Made by a program: the position numbers and the translations under genes. From Apostichopus parvimensis (taxonomy: Eukaryota > Echinodermata > Holothuroidea > Aspidochirotida > Stichopodidae): a DNA stretch of 64,000 nt. Positions 35,991 through 48,802 of the stretch are shown here, piece after piece. The stretch covers positions 281,837-345,836 of the forward strand of contig KN882213.1 in assembly GCA_000934455.1 (NCBI GenBank). The letters run 5' to 3'. The notes beneath the pieces were generated by a model, which searched no databases, was not told where the DNA came from, and saw only the letters and a list, made by a program, of their open reading frames with translations. Each line of letters begins with the position of its first letter. The first letter of the stretch is position 1.

Positions 35991-37369
35991 TCACTCTTGA
36001 ACTTCATGTAACGTACTAAAATTCAGTTTATGGTCATGTACATAAAAGATCATATGAAATACATAAGTTAGTACAAACAAAGAATTCTTTTCTCATTGTG
36101 TTATTTTTTGTGTCAAATTTATATATCTGCGGTATGATTACAATGCATTTGCCTTTTTAATTCACATTTTGAAGGTTTATAGACAATGACAGTCATAGCG
36201 TAGTTCTTTCCCTTATATATAGCATATTTTTATACCCGAGTGCAAACGTCATTAGAAGCAATATAATTTCTGGTAAATTTATCAATGTTGAAAAAAATAA
36301 TAAATTCTTGGATAGAAGTCAGGTTTAACTAGTTCATAGAAACCCTAACTGTTTCCTAGCCTCTTTTCCCTACTCGCCAACTCCGTAGTACTAGCTCCAT
36401 GCTTTGACCTTGCAGCGATTCCAACAACCAGCTCTTAAAAAATCCCTCTACCTACAGTGTGCATATCTCTCGCTAAATTACACACAGTTCACTGTACTAT
36501 TGCATGTACATAGGCCTGTTGGAACTTCATTTTCAACTACACATACGCAAATCATGAAAACCTCATCCAACATTTATCCTGGTCTAGGCTGTTTGCAAAC
36601 ATTCATCTCTACGAAAATTACAGTATGCCTATGTGAAAACCTTTTCAAACAAATCAAACTTCAATGTCTATTTTGACGATTAACAGTAGTTTACACACGA
36701 ACGTTGCACCAACAAAATTGACTGAAGCACGTGGTAAATTGGACCGCGAAAAAACTTTGCAACAGAAACTACTGTATCAATGCACATTATTTCACATTAG
36801 CAAATATCAATGCAGAGAGAAGAAACATACTGTGAGATGTAATATCCTTTTCAGGATCAGAGATGTTAGTTTTGTTGGTTAAGTCCACTTTTGCCTGGAC
36901 TGTTTTTCTTTTTATCTTTTGTGTACCTACTTTGTTTAACTCTTTAACTCGTATATATATACAAGTTAAAGAAAGTCCTCTAACCTTAAGGAGAAATTTT
37001 GTGGACGTGCTACTGTACGATTGCGAAATATCATATTGATATTTCGTGATGTTTTTTCGATCTGCATGTTGGAAACACTGAAAACCTCCCGATAAGGAGC
37101 ATTGATTAAATAAACACTTTTATTGTTTTTTAAGTAAACTACAGTTGTGTGTTTGACTATTTAATCTCTTCTTGAGTCGTTTTGTACTTCTTTTAACGCT
37201 ACGAGGTTCAGTCAACTAGTCGTTTTGTGGCTATAAATCACGTCTCTGCGTTCGTCTCTGCCAATGATTAAAATATTACGTAGCGTATCATACGTAACTA
37301 GTGTGACGGTTAAGCATTGCTGTGTGCTATTGAAGTGGTTTCGCTTAACTACTCCTTTTTGAGTGAAGA
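35991..37369. other. Stretch before the copia element
   Basis: No gene recognised. A TATAAATC motif near 37230 and AATAAA near 37108 could belong to the element's left terminal region, but I could not pair this sequence with a matching repeat on the right. Confidence 0.35.
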
Positions 37370-40300
37370 TGTCGTCAGACGTGAAATCTTCGATTGTAGT
37401 TGCTTTGAATGGGTCGAATTAGGCGACTTGGAAGGTGCAGTGTAGAATGACCTTAATGAAGGATGGACTTTGGAATATTGTTAATGGTGATGAAAAAGCA
37501 CCCCCGGAGAGTGATGCTGTTAAACTTGCTAGCTTTACAGCCAGGATGGATCGTGCATTGGCAATTATAGTTCTGTCCATCGAGCCATCATTGTTGTATT
37601 TGATTGGGGACCCAGTGGATCCAATTGCTGTCTGGAGGAAACTGGCGGAACAGTTCCAAAAAAAGTCATTGGCCAACAAATTGGAACTCCGACGAAAGCT
37701 CTATTCTCTGCGTCTGGTGGTACAGTTAATGAACATATCAAGGCGATGACTGATATTTTTGAGTCACTCTCGATAATTGGTGACCCAATGTCTGAAGAGG
37801 ACAGAGTTGTCCATATCCTTGCTAGTTTACCAGAATCATTTAAGATGTTGGTGACCGCTTTCGAGGCCAATCCTGAAGTCCCCAAGATGGAAACCGTAAC
37901 AGAAAGATTACTTCACGAGGAGCGTAAGATGCAAAACCGTGACCTGTCAAGCCCAAAGGCCGAGGTGGAAGCAATGTTCGCTAAACAGCAATCAAGGCAG
38001 AACTATAAAGGTCCGAAGTGCTATAACTGCGGCAAATATGGGCACATTCAGCGTTACTCTGATAGTACTGATAAGGGTAAACTCAAACGAGTAAAAAGGG
38101 TGGTAAATCCAAACCTAAAGGTGCTAAACATAAGGTTAATAATGTTAAGTCTAAGAAAAGAGAGAGTAGTAGCTCCGATAATGAGAGTGTGGGTCTAGTA
38201 GCCCGCCATGCACTCTCAGCTAGTGTCGTGGGTTCACTTGATAGCTGGATTGTGGACTCCGGAGCAACTTGTCACATGTGTAATGATGAGAAACTGTTCA
38301 CTGCATTTAGTGGTTTAGAGTCAGCCAGTGACAGTTTCATTGGGTGACAATCACTCTCTTAAAGCCCTTGGTCATGGAACAGTTATGCTAAAGATGAACC
38401 TGTCTAATGGCAAGAAACAGATATGCAAATTGCATAATGTTTTGTATGTTCCTAAATTGTCATGCAACTTGCTATGTGTAGCTAAGGTATCAAAAGCTGG
38501 CAAAATGACCAGATTTAGTGAGGCAGGTTGTGAAATTCTTGATGAGGACCTGAAACTAATTGCTGAGGCACATAAGGTAGGGAAGCTATACTATGGGTTG
38601 TGAAACTGCTCATGCAAAAGTCAATGCTGCTAAAGGTGTCAGTCGAGAATTTCAGGACATATGCCCAGACAATCATGCAAAGGTTAATGCTGCTAAAGGT
38701 GTCAATGAAGAGTCGACAGAAAATGTTTGGCATAGGCGTTTTGGTCATCTTGGTGTACAAAATCTAAAAAAGCTGGCCAAAGAAAGTATGGTTGATGGTT
38801 TGACTATGATGTGTCTAAAGGTGTTGATTTCTGTGAACCCTGTGTTCAAGGTAAACATCATCGTAGTCAGTTTCCAACCAGTAGCATCAGAAAGTCTAAG
38901 CAGCCTCTTGAGTTAGTTCACAGTGATGTGTGTGGAAAAATGAATGCGCAATCACTTAGTGGGGCTGAATATCTGTCAACATTCATTGATGAATTTACAC
39001 ATTATGTTTGGGTGTGTGTCCTCAAATACAAGAGTGATGTTTTCAGTAAGTTTCTTGAGTGGAAAGCCCTTGTTGAAAAATCCTCAGGGTACACCTTGAA
39101 AACCTTGCGCACTGATAATGGTGGTGAATTCGTATCAACTGAGTTTGAAGATTATCTAAAGAAAGAAGGAGTTAAGCATCACCTAACTGTGGCCAAAACT
39201 CCACAAGAAAATGGGGTAGCAGAGAGAATGAATCGCACCCTTGTTGAGACTGTGCGATCAATGTTGTGTGATGCAAAACTTCCACAGCGTTATTGGGCGG
39301 AAGCTGTATCTACAGCAGTGTACCTACGTAATCGAAGTCCAACAAAGGTTGTCAAGGGAATGACACCCTTTGAGGCTTGGACTGGGGAGAAGCCAAATAT
39401 TTCCCATTTCCGATCATTTGGGTGTGTTGCGTATGCTCATGTCCCAAAGGATGAACGCCAGAAACTTGACTCCAAAGCAAGAAAATGCATCTTCTTGGGA
39501 TATGGTACTGAAACAAAGGGGTATCGACTATATGATCAGAAACGTTCCAAAATGTTCTTTAGTCGAGATGTTCAGTTTAATGAGCAGATGCATGGAGTTG
39601 AGAAGGAGTCCAATGACTCGCATGAGGATCGTCACATACTGATTGATAGTATGAGTAATGACAAGTTAGTTGCCGATGATGGAGCTCCAGAGGCACAACT
39701 TAGGCGATCAGAAAGAGATCGGAGACCTCCTGATCATTTTGGTGAATGGGTAAACTTTGTTGGAAGTAATCCAAAAGAGCCAGTTACTGTGAGTGAAGCT
39801 GTAGGTAGATCTGATAAATCAAAATGGGTAGATGCCATGGAGAAAGAAGTTCAGTCTCTCCATGATAATAATGTTTGGGTCTTAACTGAGCTGCCAGAAG
39901 GTAGAAAAGCAGTAGGCAGCAAATGGGTTTTTAAGGTTAAGTCCTGTGCTGATGGGTCAGTCGAACGGTATAAAGCTCGACTGGTAGCCCAAGGTTTTTC
40001 TCAGAAGTTTGCTGTTGATTATGATGAGAAGCAGAGTATATTGCATTGGCCAGCGCAGCCCATGAAGCAGTGTGGTTGCAACGACTGAACACCGACTTGC
40101 AAAATAAGCTGAACAAACAAACCACTGAGGATCCTCGAAGATAACCAGTCTGCAATCTGCATGGCCAAGAACCCACAGTTTCATGAAAGGACAAAACACA
40201 TCGAGATAAAGTATCACTTTATCAGAAAGACCGTTGAGGATGGTACTATTGAACTCATATATTGTCCAACCGAGGACATGGTGGCTGACGTGCTAACGAA

Positions 40301-40373
40301 AGGACTGAGTAAAAAACGGTTTGAAAAACTAAGACAAATTCAACACATGCATCTCTCCCCCCTCCCCCTCTAG
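37370..40373 (+). mobile_element. Ty1/copia retrotransposon fossil
   Basis: Parts in order: gag-like region; a CCHC-type knuckle (CYNCGKYGHI); protease motif WIVDSGATCHM; pre-integrase region (ENVWHRRFGHLG); integrase core (ELVHSDVCGKM, STFIDEFTHYVWV, LRTDNGGEFVS, PQENGVAERMNRTL); start of reverse transcriptase (KWVFKVK, RYKARLVAQGF); and the RNase H tail ([38 protein letters not shown]). This protease-integrase-RT-RNase H order defines Ty1/copia. The copy is incomplete and broken in several places. Terminal repeats were not identified. It is probably old. Confidence 0.92.
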
Positions 40374-41042
40374 CCACTCTTACCCCTCCCATATGCAGCT
40401 CTCAGTAATTCCACGTTTTACCTACTCATACATTAGAATTGGGGAAAAAATTTCTTCAAAACCAAAGCACAACTTACATTACTTAATTTCACGCTACAAA
40501 ACCTAACATTCTTAATAGACCGGACACTGTAGGAATGGGTTCCACTACATTGAAAACGATTGGAGTGAAGTCTTGTCGGTTGTAGCACATAGCATGCAAA
40601 CGGCTTGGCGAAAGTCTACCTAATTTCAAAATGGCGGCGGCAGCAACAAAGTCGCGCGTGTCGAGGTAACCGTTTTGTGACTGGCCGTCTTAGACAACCA
40701 TTTCACTTAAACTTTACAGCATCATGTAGGAGAGTAAAATATCCACAAATGGGCGAATTTTGCTGTAACTCTCTTTCGTTGGTTCGTTTTGACCTATTTT
40801 GTGTCAGTTAGGAATACTTGTGTGAGGGCGAAGTTGGATTGCAAACGTTGTTTCATATGTTTTCGTTGATTTTTTCTCGGATATCTTTGCCCTAACATAC
40901 ATTGGAATAACTTTTAATCCATTCTGTGAAGTTTTGGTAAGTTGTAAACCTTCAATGTCTGTAAATTCTGTGAGTGAATTGTAGGACCTACTTTACGTAA
41001 AATGCGGGGAAATTCAAATTTAATGATATGCGTGATCGTTGA
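40374..41042. other. Interval between copia fossil and pseudokinase
   Basis: AT-rich interval. At 40631-40665 ATGGCGGCGGCAGCAACAAA leads to a GAG|GTAACC donor, which could be a first coding exon (MAAAATKSRVSR-like) of a host gene. Nothing links it to a downstream exon, so it is only a suggestion. Confidence 0.3.
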
Positions 41043-41615
41043 TCTTTCTTCGAGGTCACGGGGTCAGACTTCCAACTGTTAGAGGCAGCTGCTTTTGTGG
41101 CGCTGGAATCTATGACCGGTGTTGTGGACCTTCTTGGCTACGTTAAAATGTCCTTAGGCAATGATGACGTCTTCACTCTTGTGATGGACAAACCAGCCGG
41201 CTGCCTGTCATTCCCTTCATATTTAAGACGAGAAGCACCGCTGTCTGAATCTATGGCTTTCTTCTTCCTTCTCGAACAACTCGTTTCCATGGTGATGGCT
41301 ATCCATCGATATGGCTGGGAACAGGGAGGTCTGAAACCCATTAAGTTGTTCATTTGTGCTAAGGACCAGCTTAAAGTCATCCACTATGGATTAGCCATGG
41401 AGGTCGTCAATGATAAATATATCGTACCCGCAGCTGCTGGCACACTGTTATGAAACATTCCTCCCGAGCGACTTAACGGAGCGTGCGACTTGGTCGAGTC
41501 TACAGTCTGGTCTGTGGGTGTCATTCATTATTACATGGTATTTGGAAAACTACCATTCGCATCTCTTAGGAAGGCAAAACACCGCCCTCTAAAACGGAAC
41601 ACAACATCTCTAGTG
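41043..41615 (+). pseudogene. Pim-like kinase copy, 5' part (split by transposon)
   Basis: An open frame runs from 41043 through EAAAFVALESMTGVVDLLGY, FTLVMDKPAGC and FFLLEQLVSMVMAIHRYGW. The order of conserved kinase blocks follows: GGLKPIKLFI in place of HRDxKxxN, KVIHYGLA in place of a DFG segment, an AGT(L) activation-segment end, NIPPE, then STVWSVGVIHYYMVFGKLPF. The layout is closest to Pim-family kinases. HRD and DFG aspartates are missing, and a TGA lies between AGTLL and NIPPE, so it is catalytically dead and probably a pseudogene. The N-lobe is not seen. The remainder of the C-lobe is at 54466-54577, on the other side of a 12.85-kb transposon. The lack of introns suggests a retrocopy or single-exon expansion. 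Confidence 0.72.
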
Positions 41616-41616
41616 G

Positions 41617-41930
41617 TATGGCGGGCCATCAGTCTGAAGTCGCGGGGAATCGAGTCATACCGATTTAAATCGACATATAGCAATTTCCTTCGACTTATAC
41701 CAGTTTCCAGCAGCTTAAATTGACTTGTACCGATTTAAATCGACATATACCAGTTTCATTCTACATATCATCGATTTAAATCGACATTTACCAGTTTAAT
41801 TCGACATATCATCGATGTAAATCGACATATACCAATTTAAATCGATGATAAGTCAATAAATTGGTATATGTAAATTTAAATCGACATATACCAGTTTAAA
41901 TCGATGATATGTCGAATTAATTGTTTTATT
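41617..41930. repeat. Left long terminal inverted repeat of the 12.85-kb element
   Basis: After TATGGCGGGCCATCAG the repeat is built from ATCGATTTAAATCGAC and ACATATACCAGTTTAAA units plus their reverse complements. The units are themselves palindromic, so each arm can fold on itself as well as pair with the right arm. Confidence 0.85.
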
Positions 41931-44390
41931 CTTGTTACATTACATAGTATTACAAGGTGAACAAGACAATATAACTGCAAATAAGTAAGAAAAAATGTAA
42001 AAGGAAGTAAACTAAGAAACCCTTTTGGGCTTAATCGAATAGAGTACTCCCATCAAAGAAAATAGAAAACCTTAACACCTATAAAAGAAATCTCCCCCCC
42101 CCCAAAAAAAAATAGATAACCTTAACATATAAGACCTACAACTTTACATCGGTATATGTCAATATAAATCGACATATACCAATTTAATTCGACATATAAC
42201 AATTGAAATCGATGATATGTAGAATAAATCGGTAGTAGTGAGGGGGGGGGGCCGACACTCAGTCATTTCAACTTCATGCACAAGTTGAGTTTTCAATACT
42301 AACTTGAAGGTCAGGGTCAATAAAACAATTTCGGTTCGAGTGTCAGGCACTCAGAATTAATATTTTTCTGGCCCATTATCCAAAATGGCCGCCATCGAAA
42401 ATCGTCAATGACAATTTTTCGTGAAAAAAATCATAATTGGCCCAAAAAATTGGACCATAATACTCCATATACCTTTTCAGTATGCCTATGGACCTATAAT
42501 CAAATTAAATTGGCTCCATAGGAGGGAAAAGGTCAAATCCTTAAAAGAAAACCCTTCCAACCCCCTCCCCCAAATTTGGTAAAGAAAAATGGGTTAGGGG
42601 TGTATGGGGAGGAATTGGTAATTCACCTGCAGGCTTACAGCACACCGAACCCCATCTCAGATGAACTTTTATACTTAATAATTTAACAATGATCTCTACG
42701 GCAGAATAAATATTTACCGTGCCTTTCGATTGCGAAACTTACCTGACCTGAAGTGCGCGTAAAGTCAGTGGCGCGAAAAGTAAGTGGCGACAATACCAAG
42801 CTGCCATTGATTTACACACTAATTACACATTGAAGACCTGACACAGAAAACCTGTAAAAAAGTAAATAATTTACGATTAAATTTGGTGTAGGCCTCGGAT
42901 ATTGTTTAGAAATCATAATATCATAGGCCTTTAAGCTGAATCAGTGAGAGGGGGTTTGGGTTAGCGTAGAATTGCTTTGAAAGTTTAAATTCACTTCCGG
43001 ATTTAACGGCCTAATTAAGGACAGGCCTTAGCTAATTGTTTAAGTGTGTAGACTCCATAGGGCGCTTCTCCAGCGGTAACAGAATGACGGGAACAGAGAA
43101 TCGCCCCAGAAAGTCCTGGAAGGACCCCGTGATATCCTGGGGGCCAAGGCCGTCGCCACAGGGAACTGTTTGATTCGGTGAGCCTTTTTTTCTTTTTGCT
43201 TTTTCAGAAAATTCTGCTTCCGAAAAATATTAAGATCCCCCAGTTAAATGCGCTGGGGAATTTTCTTTTAGCTCTTCAGAAAATTAGTTTCCGAAAAAGT
43301 ATGAAAATTTGACGTTGTGACCTTCTTTTGTTCTTCGGAAAGTTTGGCGTCTTGGTCCCCCCCCCCTCCCCACAGTCAGTCAAGTCTGGCAAAGGCCCTG
43401 TTGAGGGCGATCCTTCCGCGGTAGCGGAATTATGGGACCAGAAATAAGTTCCATAGGAATAAAACACGACCACTTTTTTGGAAGTAGGCTTCAACAGTTT
43501 CAAAGCAGATATATTTGCAATGGCCTAGCCAGAACTTTTTTATGAGAGGGGGGGGGGGCATGCAAGTGTCTGACGTCAGATATTCAGAAAAACTTTATGA
43601 CGCCGTAACTATTATAGCTTTGTTCCTATTGGCAGTGGCGTAGCAAGAAGCATAAGGGCTCTGGTGCAGTCAGTATCACCGGCCACCTTATGAAAGTGTC
43701 CAACTTTTGTCTGAAAGTATCTTGCATTTTCCATCGAATTCATTCTAATTTATATTGTGGAATTCTGGAGCCCTATTATTTTATTTTTGCTTTGCGAAAT
43801 GTTTTGTTTGAAAATAGTGTGGGGTGTCGTAACTTGCGTTTCTGTAAATATTCTATTATTAATACCCACCGCCGGGCCCCCTATCACCCAACATGCCCCT
43901 TGTCACGCAAAAGACCCATTGGGGGTTGGGGCTATGATGTCCTAGCCCTCTCTAAATACGTCATAGGGAAAATATAAAGGGTTTAAGCTAATTATGTGTG
44001 AGGTATAAACTGATGTTTTGAGTATGCTGAAAATCAAAACTGGCTACAATTTCGGATTTTTTCGCATTGTTCCTGTTCAATTCTGTCCTTTTAAACATAT
44101 AATGGTGGTCTTGGTGTCTTAACCTAGGTATTTATGCAAGCCTAATTGAAGAAATTAAATATACATGGTTGGAGCATTTTTATATGATAATTGATACCAA
44201 TGAGACGTTAAATTCAAAGAGTAATGACGCAAATCGGGTATTATTTTATCTCTCTCCTGTTCATCTTTTTCCATTTTTTTTATAAGGGCTGTGTCAACGA
44301 GCTAGGGATAGTCTGCCTTTTCTCCAAATGAAACCGAAGAAAACCCTTTATTATGTTGATCACTTTCTTTTTACAGTTTTCAGATATCAT
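41931..44390. other. Non-coding left part of the 12.85-kb element
   Basis: No gene recognised. Holds poly-C/poly-G runs (near 42095, 42243, 43355 and 43545) and phrases typical of small dispersed elements (for example GGCAGTGGCGTAGCAAGAAG near 43631). No ends could be paired. Confidence 0.45.
42145..42230. repeat. Internal copy of the terminal subrepeat array
   Basis: GTATATGTCAATATAAATCG and CATATACCAATTTAATTCG units, the same motifs as the ends, 200 bp inside the left arm. Confidence 0.7.
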
Positions 44391-46800
44391 GGATGGCTGT
44401 GAAGTTGAAATGGGAGTTTTACACTGCAGTGCAGATGAATTTAGGAAAAAACACTCTGTCTCTTTATGAACCCAACATTTTTATGTAATATATGACAGTT
44501 ATTTCATACTATTTTTCCTTGCTGTCTTTCCAGATCGTTTCTGAGATGGCTGGGACATGGAGATGGCAGTGTGCATTCTATGCCAAAAACAAACGGAGGA
44601 AGAGCTTGTATGTCCTCTTTCAAATCCAGTCGCCAGTCGAAGAGAGGGAGCCTACACACAAATCACAAACCTTGTACGTCAGGTTCAGGGCGATTGGTGC
44701 TGCTCCCCACCCAAACATACAAATTCCAGATCAGAATCCATGCTGAGGGATCAGGCACCCTGACATAAATCATGTCGTCAGCTGTAAAGGGCATCAGCAC
44801 TAGATCATGCAAATAAACGTCATTATGAAGGATTGCCTCCTGCAAGAAAAAGAACTCGGCCGACTAGTGCAGCTGTTAATCGTAATCTGTGTCTCTTCTG
44901 TGGTGACGAAAGAAATGCAGCAGACCATTCTTTCCAGAAGGTTGAACTCAGCCAGCAAATACACCAAAAGGCAGTCGCACTGGGAGAAGAGCGTATCGTG
45001 GCACTCATGGCAGAAGGTGATCTGGTCGCCACTGAAGCCAAGTATCATCGGAATTGCTACACACGGTTCACCCGACGTTACGAGCAATTTGTAAACAAGA
45101 AATGACTAGCGAAAACCTTGAGGCTACAACAGAAATGAATTCCTCCAATTCATTAAGGAAGAAGTCGCTGGAGGTCGTAGAATTTCGGCATTACAAGATC
45201 TCACATATATGATGACGGAGAGATTAGAACAACATGATATCTAGAAGACCGTGAACCGCATACGCCTAAAGAAAACAGTCCTCGAACACTTTCCGAACTT
45301 AACAGAGGAGAATGGTATCCGTGACCGGATTTTCGTCGTTTGTTCCAAGACGGCTAGAAAGATCATATCAGATGCAACTGAAACAGCAGATGAGGAAGCA
45401 CGTACATTACCAATGGCAGCTTCGATTCTCCGTAAACTGCATTCAGGTTGCATGGTTAATTTCCCTCTGGTTGCGAAGAATCATCTGTTCCAAAAAGGAA
45501 GGAAGTATTTCTTCCGTCAACTCCTCGCAGGACCCAAATCATCGCCAGAACAAGATAATTCCAGGAAAATCCTCTCTGTGAGTCAGGTGAATATGCTAAA
45601 TATGGCTTCTCTTTCTGCGACCTTAGAATTGTGAGCCTCCACTTGCAGTGTTCCTTGCCCTCAAATTGCATTCCCAAACAAGAAGCAAGAAGTTGGTAGA
45701 ACTACTACACAAATATGCTCTGAGCGTGTCATATAAGAAAGTCCTCACCATTGAGGTAAGCTTTGCACAGGCAATTGCAGATCAAACAAGGAACAATGCA
45801 GATATAGTCTGTCCTACAAATTGACGTCAGAACATTTTCACAGTTGCGGCCCTGGATAACTTGGATCACAATCCCACATCACGCACTGCAAGCTCATCCT
45901 TCCATGGAACAGGGATTTCAATATTTCAGTTTCCTTCATCACAGATCAAGAATGTCTAAGAATTAACTTACAGAAAACAGGAGCAGGCAGCAGTGGATCC
46001 ATCCTGCCTCGTTCGTATACGTTTGTACAACCTTTGGAACGTAATCTCGTGACCCAACCTCCGGTAAAACATGTGCAGCCAGTGGCAACGAGTTCATTCG
46101 GTAAGGAGAAAAAGTATGAACAGGCATGGATGAATGCAGTACATGACACCATAAATGTGGATTCTGATTTAGAAAAAGGTACTCGAGCGATGTGGTCTTC
46201 ATTCCATGCTGCTCGATCTCATGCTGTTGGACAACCTGAAAAGGGCATTGAAGCCCTCCTGCCACTTTCCACGAGAAAGCAGCCACTCCGGGAATAATTA
46301 GACATGGCATGGCACTAGTAAAAAAGACAACTATGGGACAAGAGCAGTACAAGAACTTGAGGGAGAGTGTGTTGATTCGAATGTTACACTTCTGACAACA
46401 CCGATCAAGCGGAATAACTTACTGTTGTTCCATGAGAAGAAAAGAAGGAAGAAGACAGCAACTAAGCTTAGAATGCAGCACCTCAAACGTCATGCAGAGC
46501 TCCATGGGCAAGCCTTTGTTGTGCTAAACAGCCGTGGGGGTGATTTGGAGTATTTTTTTCGTCACGAATCTTCCCCATACCCACCTGCGTTGTCATCCGA
46601 AGGGTCTCTCAAACTCTTCTACCAAATCAGATTTGTTGGTATACATCATGGAAACCAGTGCAAGTAGCACCATTTCTGTCGACAAGGAGCTGATTGCGCC
46701 AGATCTTTACGACTTCATTGTTATTGACGGTTGAGTACTGATACACTCCCTTCCTGGTACAACTTTCCAAGGCAAGACCTTTGATACATATTTCGAAAAG
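44391..46800 (+). pseudogene. N-terminal part of the nuclease-like gene, broken or multi-exon
   Basis: Pieces in several frames belong to one protein family. Near 44560-44700: CILCQKQTEEELVCPLSN. Near 44830-45105: NRNLCLFCGDERNAADHSF, then EAKYHRNCYTRFTRRY, a C..C...H...C treble-clef-like zinc module that precedes the nuclease region in uncharacterised invertebrate proteins. Near 45251-45420: RLKKTVLEHFPNL. Near 46034-46297 and 46425-46620: ALLPLSTRKQP and HEKKRRKKTATKLRM. The frames change too often for a single exon and I find no convincing intron set, so several indels are likely. The C-terminal part is listed separately. Confidence 0.6.
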
Positions 46801-46827
46801 GTATTCTGCCCAAGAGTTCGCCGCGAC

Positions 46828-47967
46828 TTGAAACGATCGACAAGAGTAGACATTGTCTGGGACCATTATCGGGCACTGACAATCAAAGGAGGCACAAGGG
46901 GAAAACGAAGAACAGGCACCCGACAACGCGTTAATGGTACTGCCAAAACCCCCGGAAATTGGCAGAAGTTTCTGGCGAACGCTCATAACAAGAAGGAATT
47001 GTTTTCATTCCTGTCAAAGAAGATAACAGAAGGACAGTTCCCAGATGACAAGAATGTCTACGTTACTGCAGGTGATCAAGTTCACCATGTTGGAAACAGT
47101 CTACCGATGGATCAATGCAACCGCGAGGAAGCTGACACTCATGTCCTAGTACATCTTCTCCACGCCCTCCAAACATGTTCACTTGGGATGGTTCATACTG
47201 GAGACACAGATGTTGTTGTAATTCTTCCAGTACTACGTAGTACTTTCCATCACATCATGGCTTTGAATCCGGCCGCAGAAATCTGGATCTCCTTGAAAGC
47301 GGGAAAGGCAACAAGAATGATCTCCCTGAATACAATCGCTACCAGCATGGGCACGACAACTTGCAAAGCAATGGCCCTCTTCCACGCATTCACTGGATCA
47401 GACAGCACGTCTTCCTTCAAGTTTAAGGGTATGCGATATTGCTGCAAGTTAATGCAGGAAGTACCAGCCCTCATGGAGGAATTTGCAACTATCGTCGATA
47501 CTCCATTCCAAACATCGCCAAAGCTTAAAGAAGTTACAAGGAACTTTGTCTGTAGACTGTACTCCAATGAGCCAATCGAGGAAAGTGACGTTGACCTCGT
47601 CCGAATGAGGTTGTTCTCACAGAAGACCAGAGACGTGGAGAGAATTCCTCCAACAAGTGATGCTTTGGATGAACACCTCAAAAGGAGTGTCTTCCAAGCG
47701 AGTATCTGGACAACAGCCCAAAGGTCCATGATGCCGGTCAACAACCCCGTTAATCATGGATGGAAAGAAGAGGATGGCAAGCTGCTTCCCATTTGGATCT
47801 CGCTGCCCCTCGCCAGGGATATGTTCCACTTGGATGTGAAGTGCACTTGCACAACAACCTGCTCCCGTTGCACATGCATGAGGACAAAGTTGAGGTGCAC
47901 TCGTCTGTGCAAGTGCAAATGCGAGAAGTTTCTGTACCAGAACAATTTCCAATACTGGCATGTATAG
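46828..47967 (+). CDS. FEN/PIN-like nuclease with CXC-like tail, C-terminal open frame (379 codons)
   Basis: Residues 8-15 (DIVWDHYR), 23-33 (TRGKRRTGTRQ), 98-104 (NREEADT), 123-131 (HTGDTDVVV) and 184-197 (LFHAFTGSDSTSSF) are the signature blocks of a large uncharacterised family in cnidarians, molluscs and other invertebrates. EADT followed some 20 residues later by DTDV is the acidic pattern of FEN/XPG/PIN-type nucleases, suggesting metal-dependent DNA cleavage. The last 40 residues are Cys-rich (CTCTTTCSRCTCM, CTRLCKCKC), like a CXC zinc-binding segment. The reading frame is open to the stop at 47965-47967. Upstream parts are fragmented, so the whole protein is probably not made. No DDE triad is visible. 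The enzymatic role is inference; catalysis by this family is not something I know to be proven. Confidence 0.7.
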   Translation: MKRSTRVDIVWDHYRALTIKGGTRGKRRTGTRQRVNGTAKTPGNWQKFLANAHNKKELFSFLSKKITEGQFPDDKNVYVTAGDQVHHVGNSLPMDQCNREEADTHVLVHLLHALQTCSLGMVHTGDTDVVVILPVLRSTFHHIMALNPAAEIWISLKAGKATRMISLNTIATSMGTTTCKAMALFHAFTGSDSTSSFKFKGMRYCCKLMQEVPALMEEFATIVDTPFQTSPKLKEVTRNFVCRLYSNEPIEESDVDLVRMRLFSQKTRDVERIPPTSDALDEHLKRSVFQASIWTTAQRSMMPVNNPVNHGWKEEDGKLLPIWISLPLARDMFHLDVKCTCTTTCSRCTCMRTKLRCTRLCKCKCEKFLYQNNFQYWHV

Positions 47968-48524
47968 CCCTATATGGTAAATTTCTTTGACACTTTTTTT
48001 ATTAAAACTATTGTTTAAGAAGTTATTGAAGAATATATCCAGCAGTTAATTACTCACCACCATATTGTAGAACAGTTAAAAGATGGATGAAAAACATCAC
48101 TATATTATTGGGTACAAGTAGAATTGTCAGCTTATTACAAAAGAATTATTTCTTTCAGCTTATTGGACCTGTGACCCTTGGTCTATTTTTTTCGTTATGC
48201 GCCTATATACTGGCCAAATTATTGCTTCTATGGGCAATATGCCTAAAGGACAATCTGCTACTCTTGATCCTGTATCCATACATACCTCAAATGTTGAGAT
48301 CGGATATTGCAATGAAAAGTTACATTAGTTTTCATATTTCACATAGGCCACGGTGGGGGGGGGGTCGGGAAGCCCACACCCGAAAAGCCCCAAATTTTGA
48401 TGTGAGTGCTTGACACTCGAAAAAATATTGTTCTACAGAGCCTTACCTACAAATTGGTACTTAAAACGAAACTTTTGCATGAATTTGAAATGAAAACAGA
48501 TAATTACACATGCACATGCATCGG
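47968..48524. other. 3' non-coding part after the nuclease-like gene
   Basis: AT-rich sequence with a G-run near 48352. ATTAAAA near 48000 could serve as a polyadenylation signal. No gene recognised. Confidence 0.4.
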
Positions 48525-48612
48525 TAGAAGTCAATTTCCTTGGACTTTTACCAGTTTCTAGCAACTGAAATTGACATATACCTATTTAAATAGACATATC
48601 ATCGATTTAGCT
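48525..48612. repeat. Second internal copy of the terminal subrepeat array
   Basis: TTCCTTGGACTTTTACCAGT, then GACATATACCTATTTAAA and CATATCATCGATTTA match the left-arm orientation. It directly precedes the Tx1-type LINE. Confidence 0.7.
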
Positions 48613-48802
48613 CATTAACATATTCCAAATCCCGATTTCGGTGATGATTGTGGAGATACATGACGTGTAGTCACCTGACGAGGCTAAACGATGACAATAA
48701 ATACGTAACGTTTACGGGGTGCTTGAAATTTACCAATTTTTATGGCGAAAAGGACCATTTATCTGCACAGAATTGTATTCTGTTACTTATTTATTGTATA
48801 AT

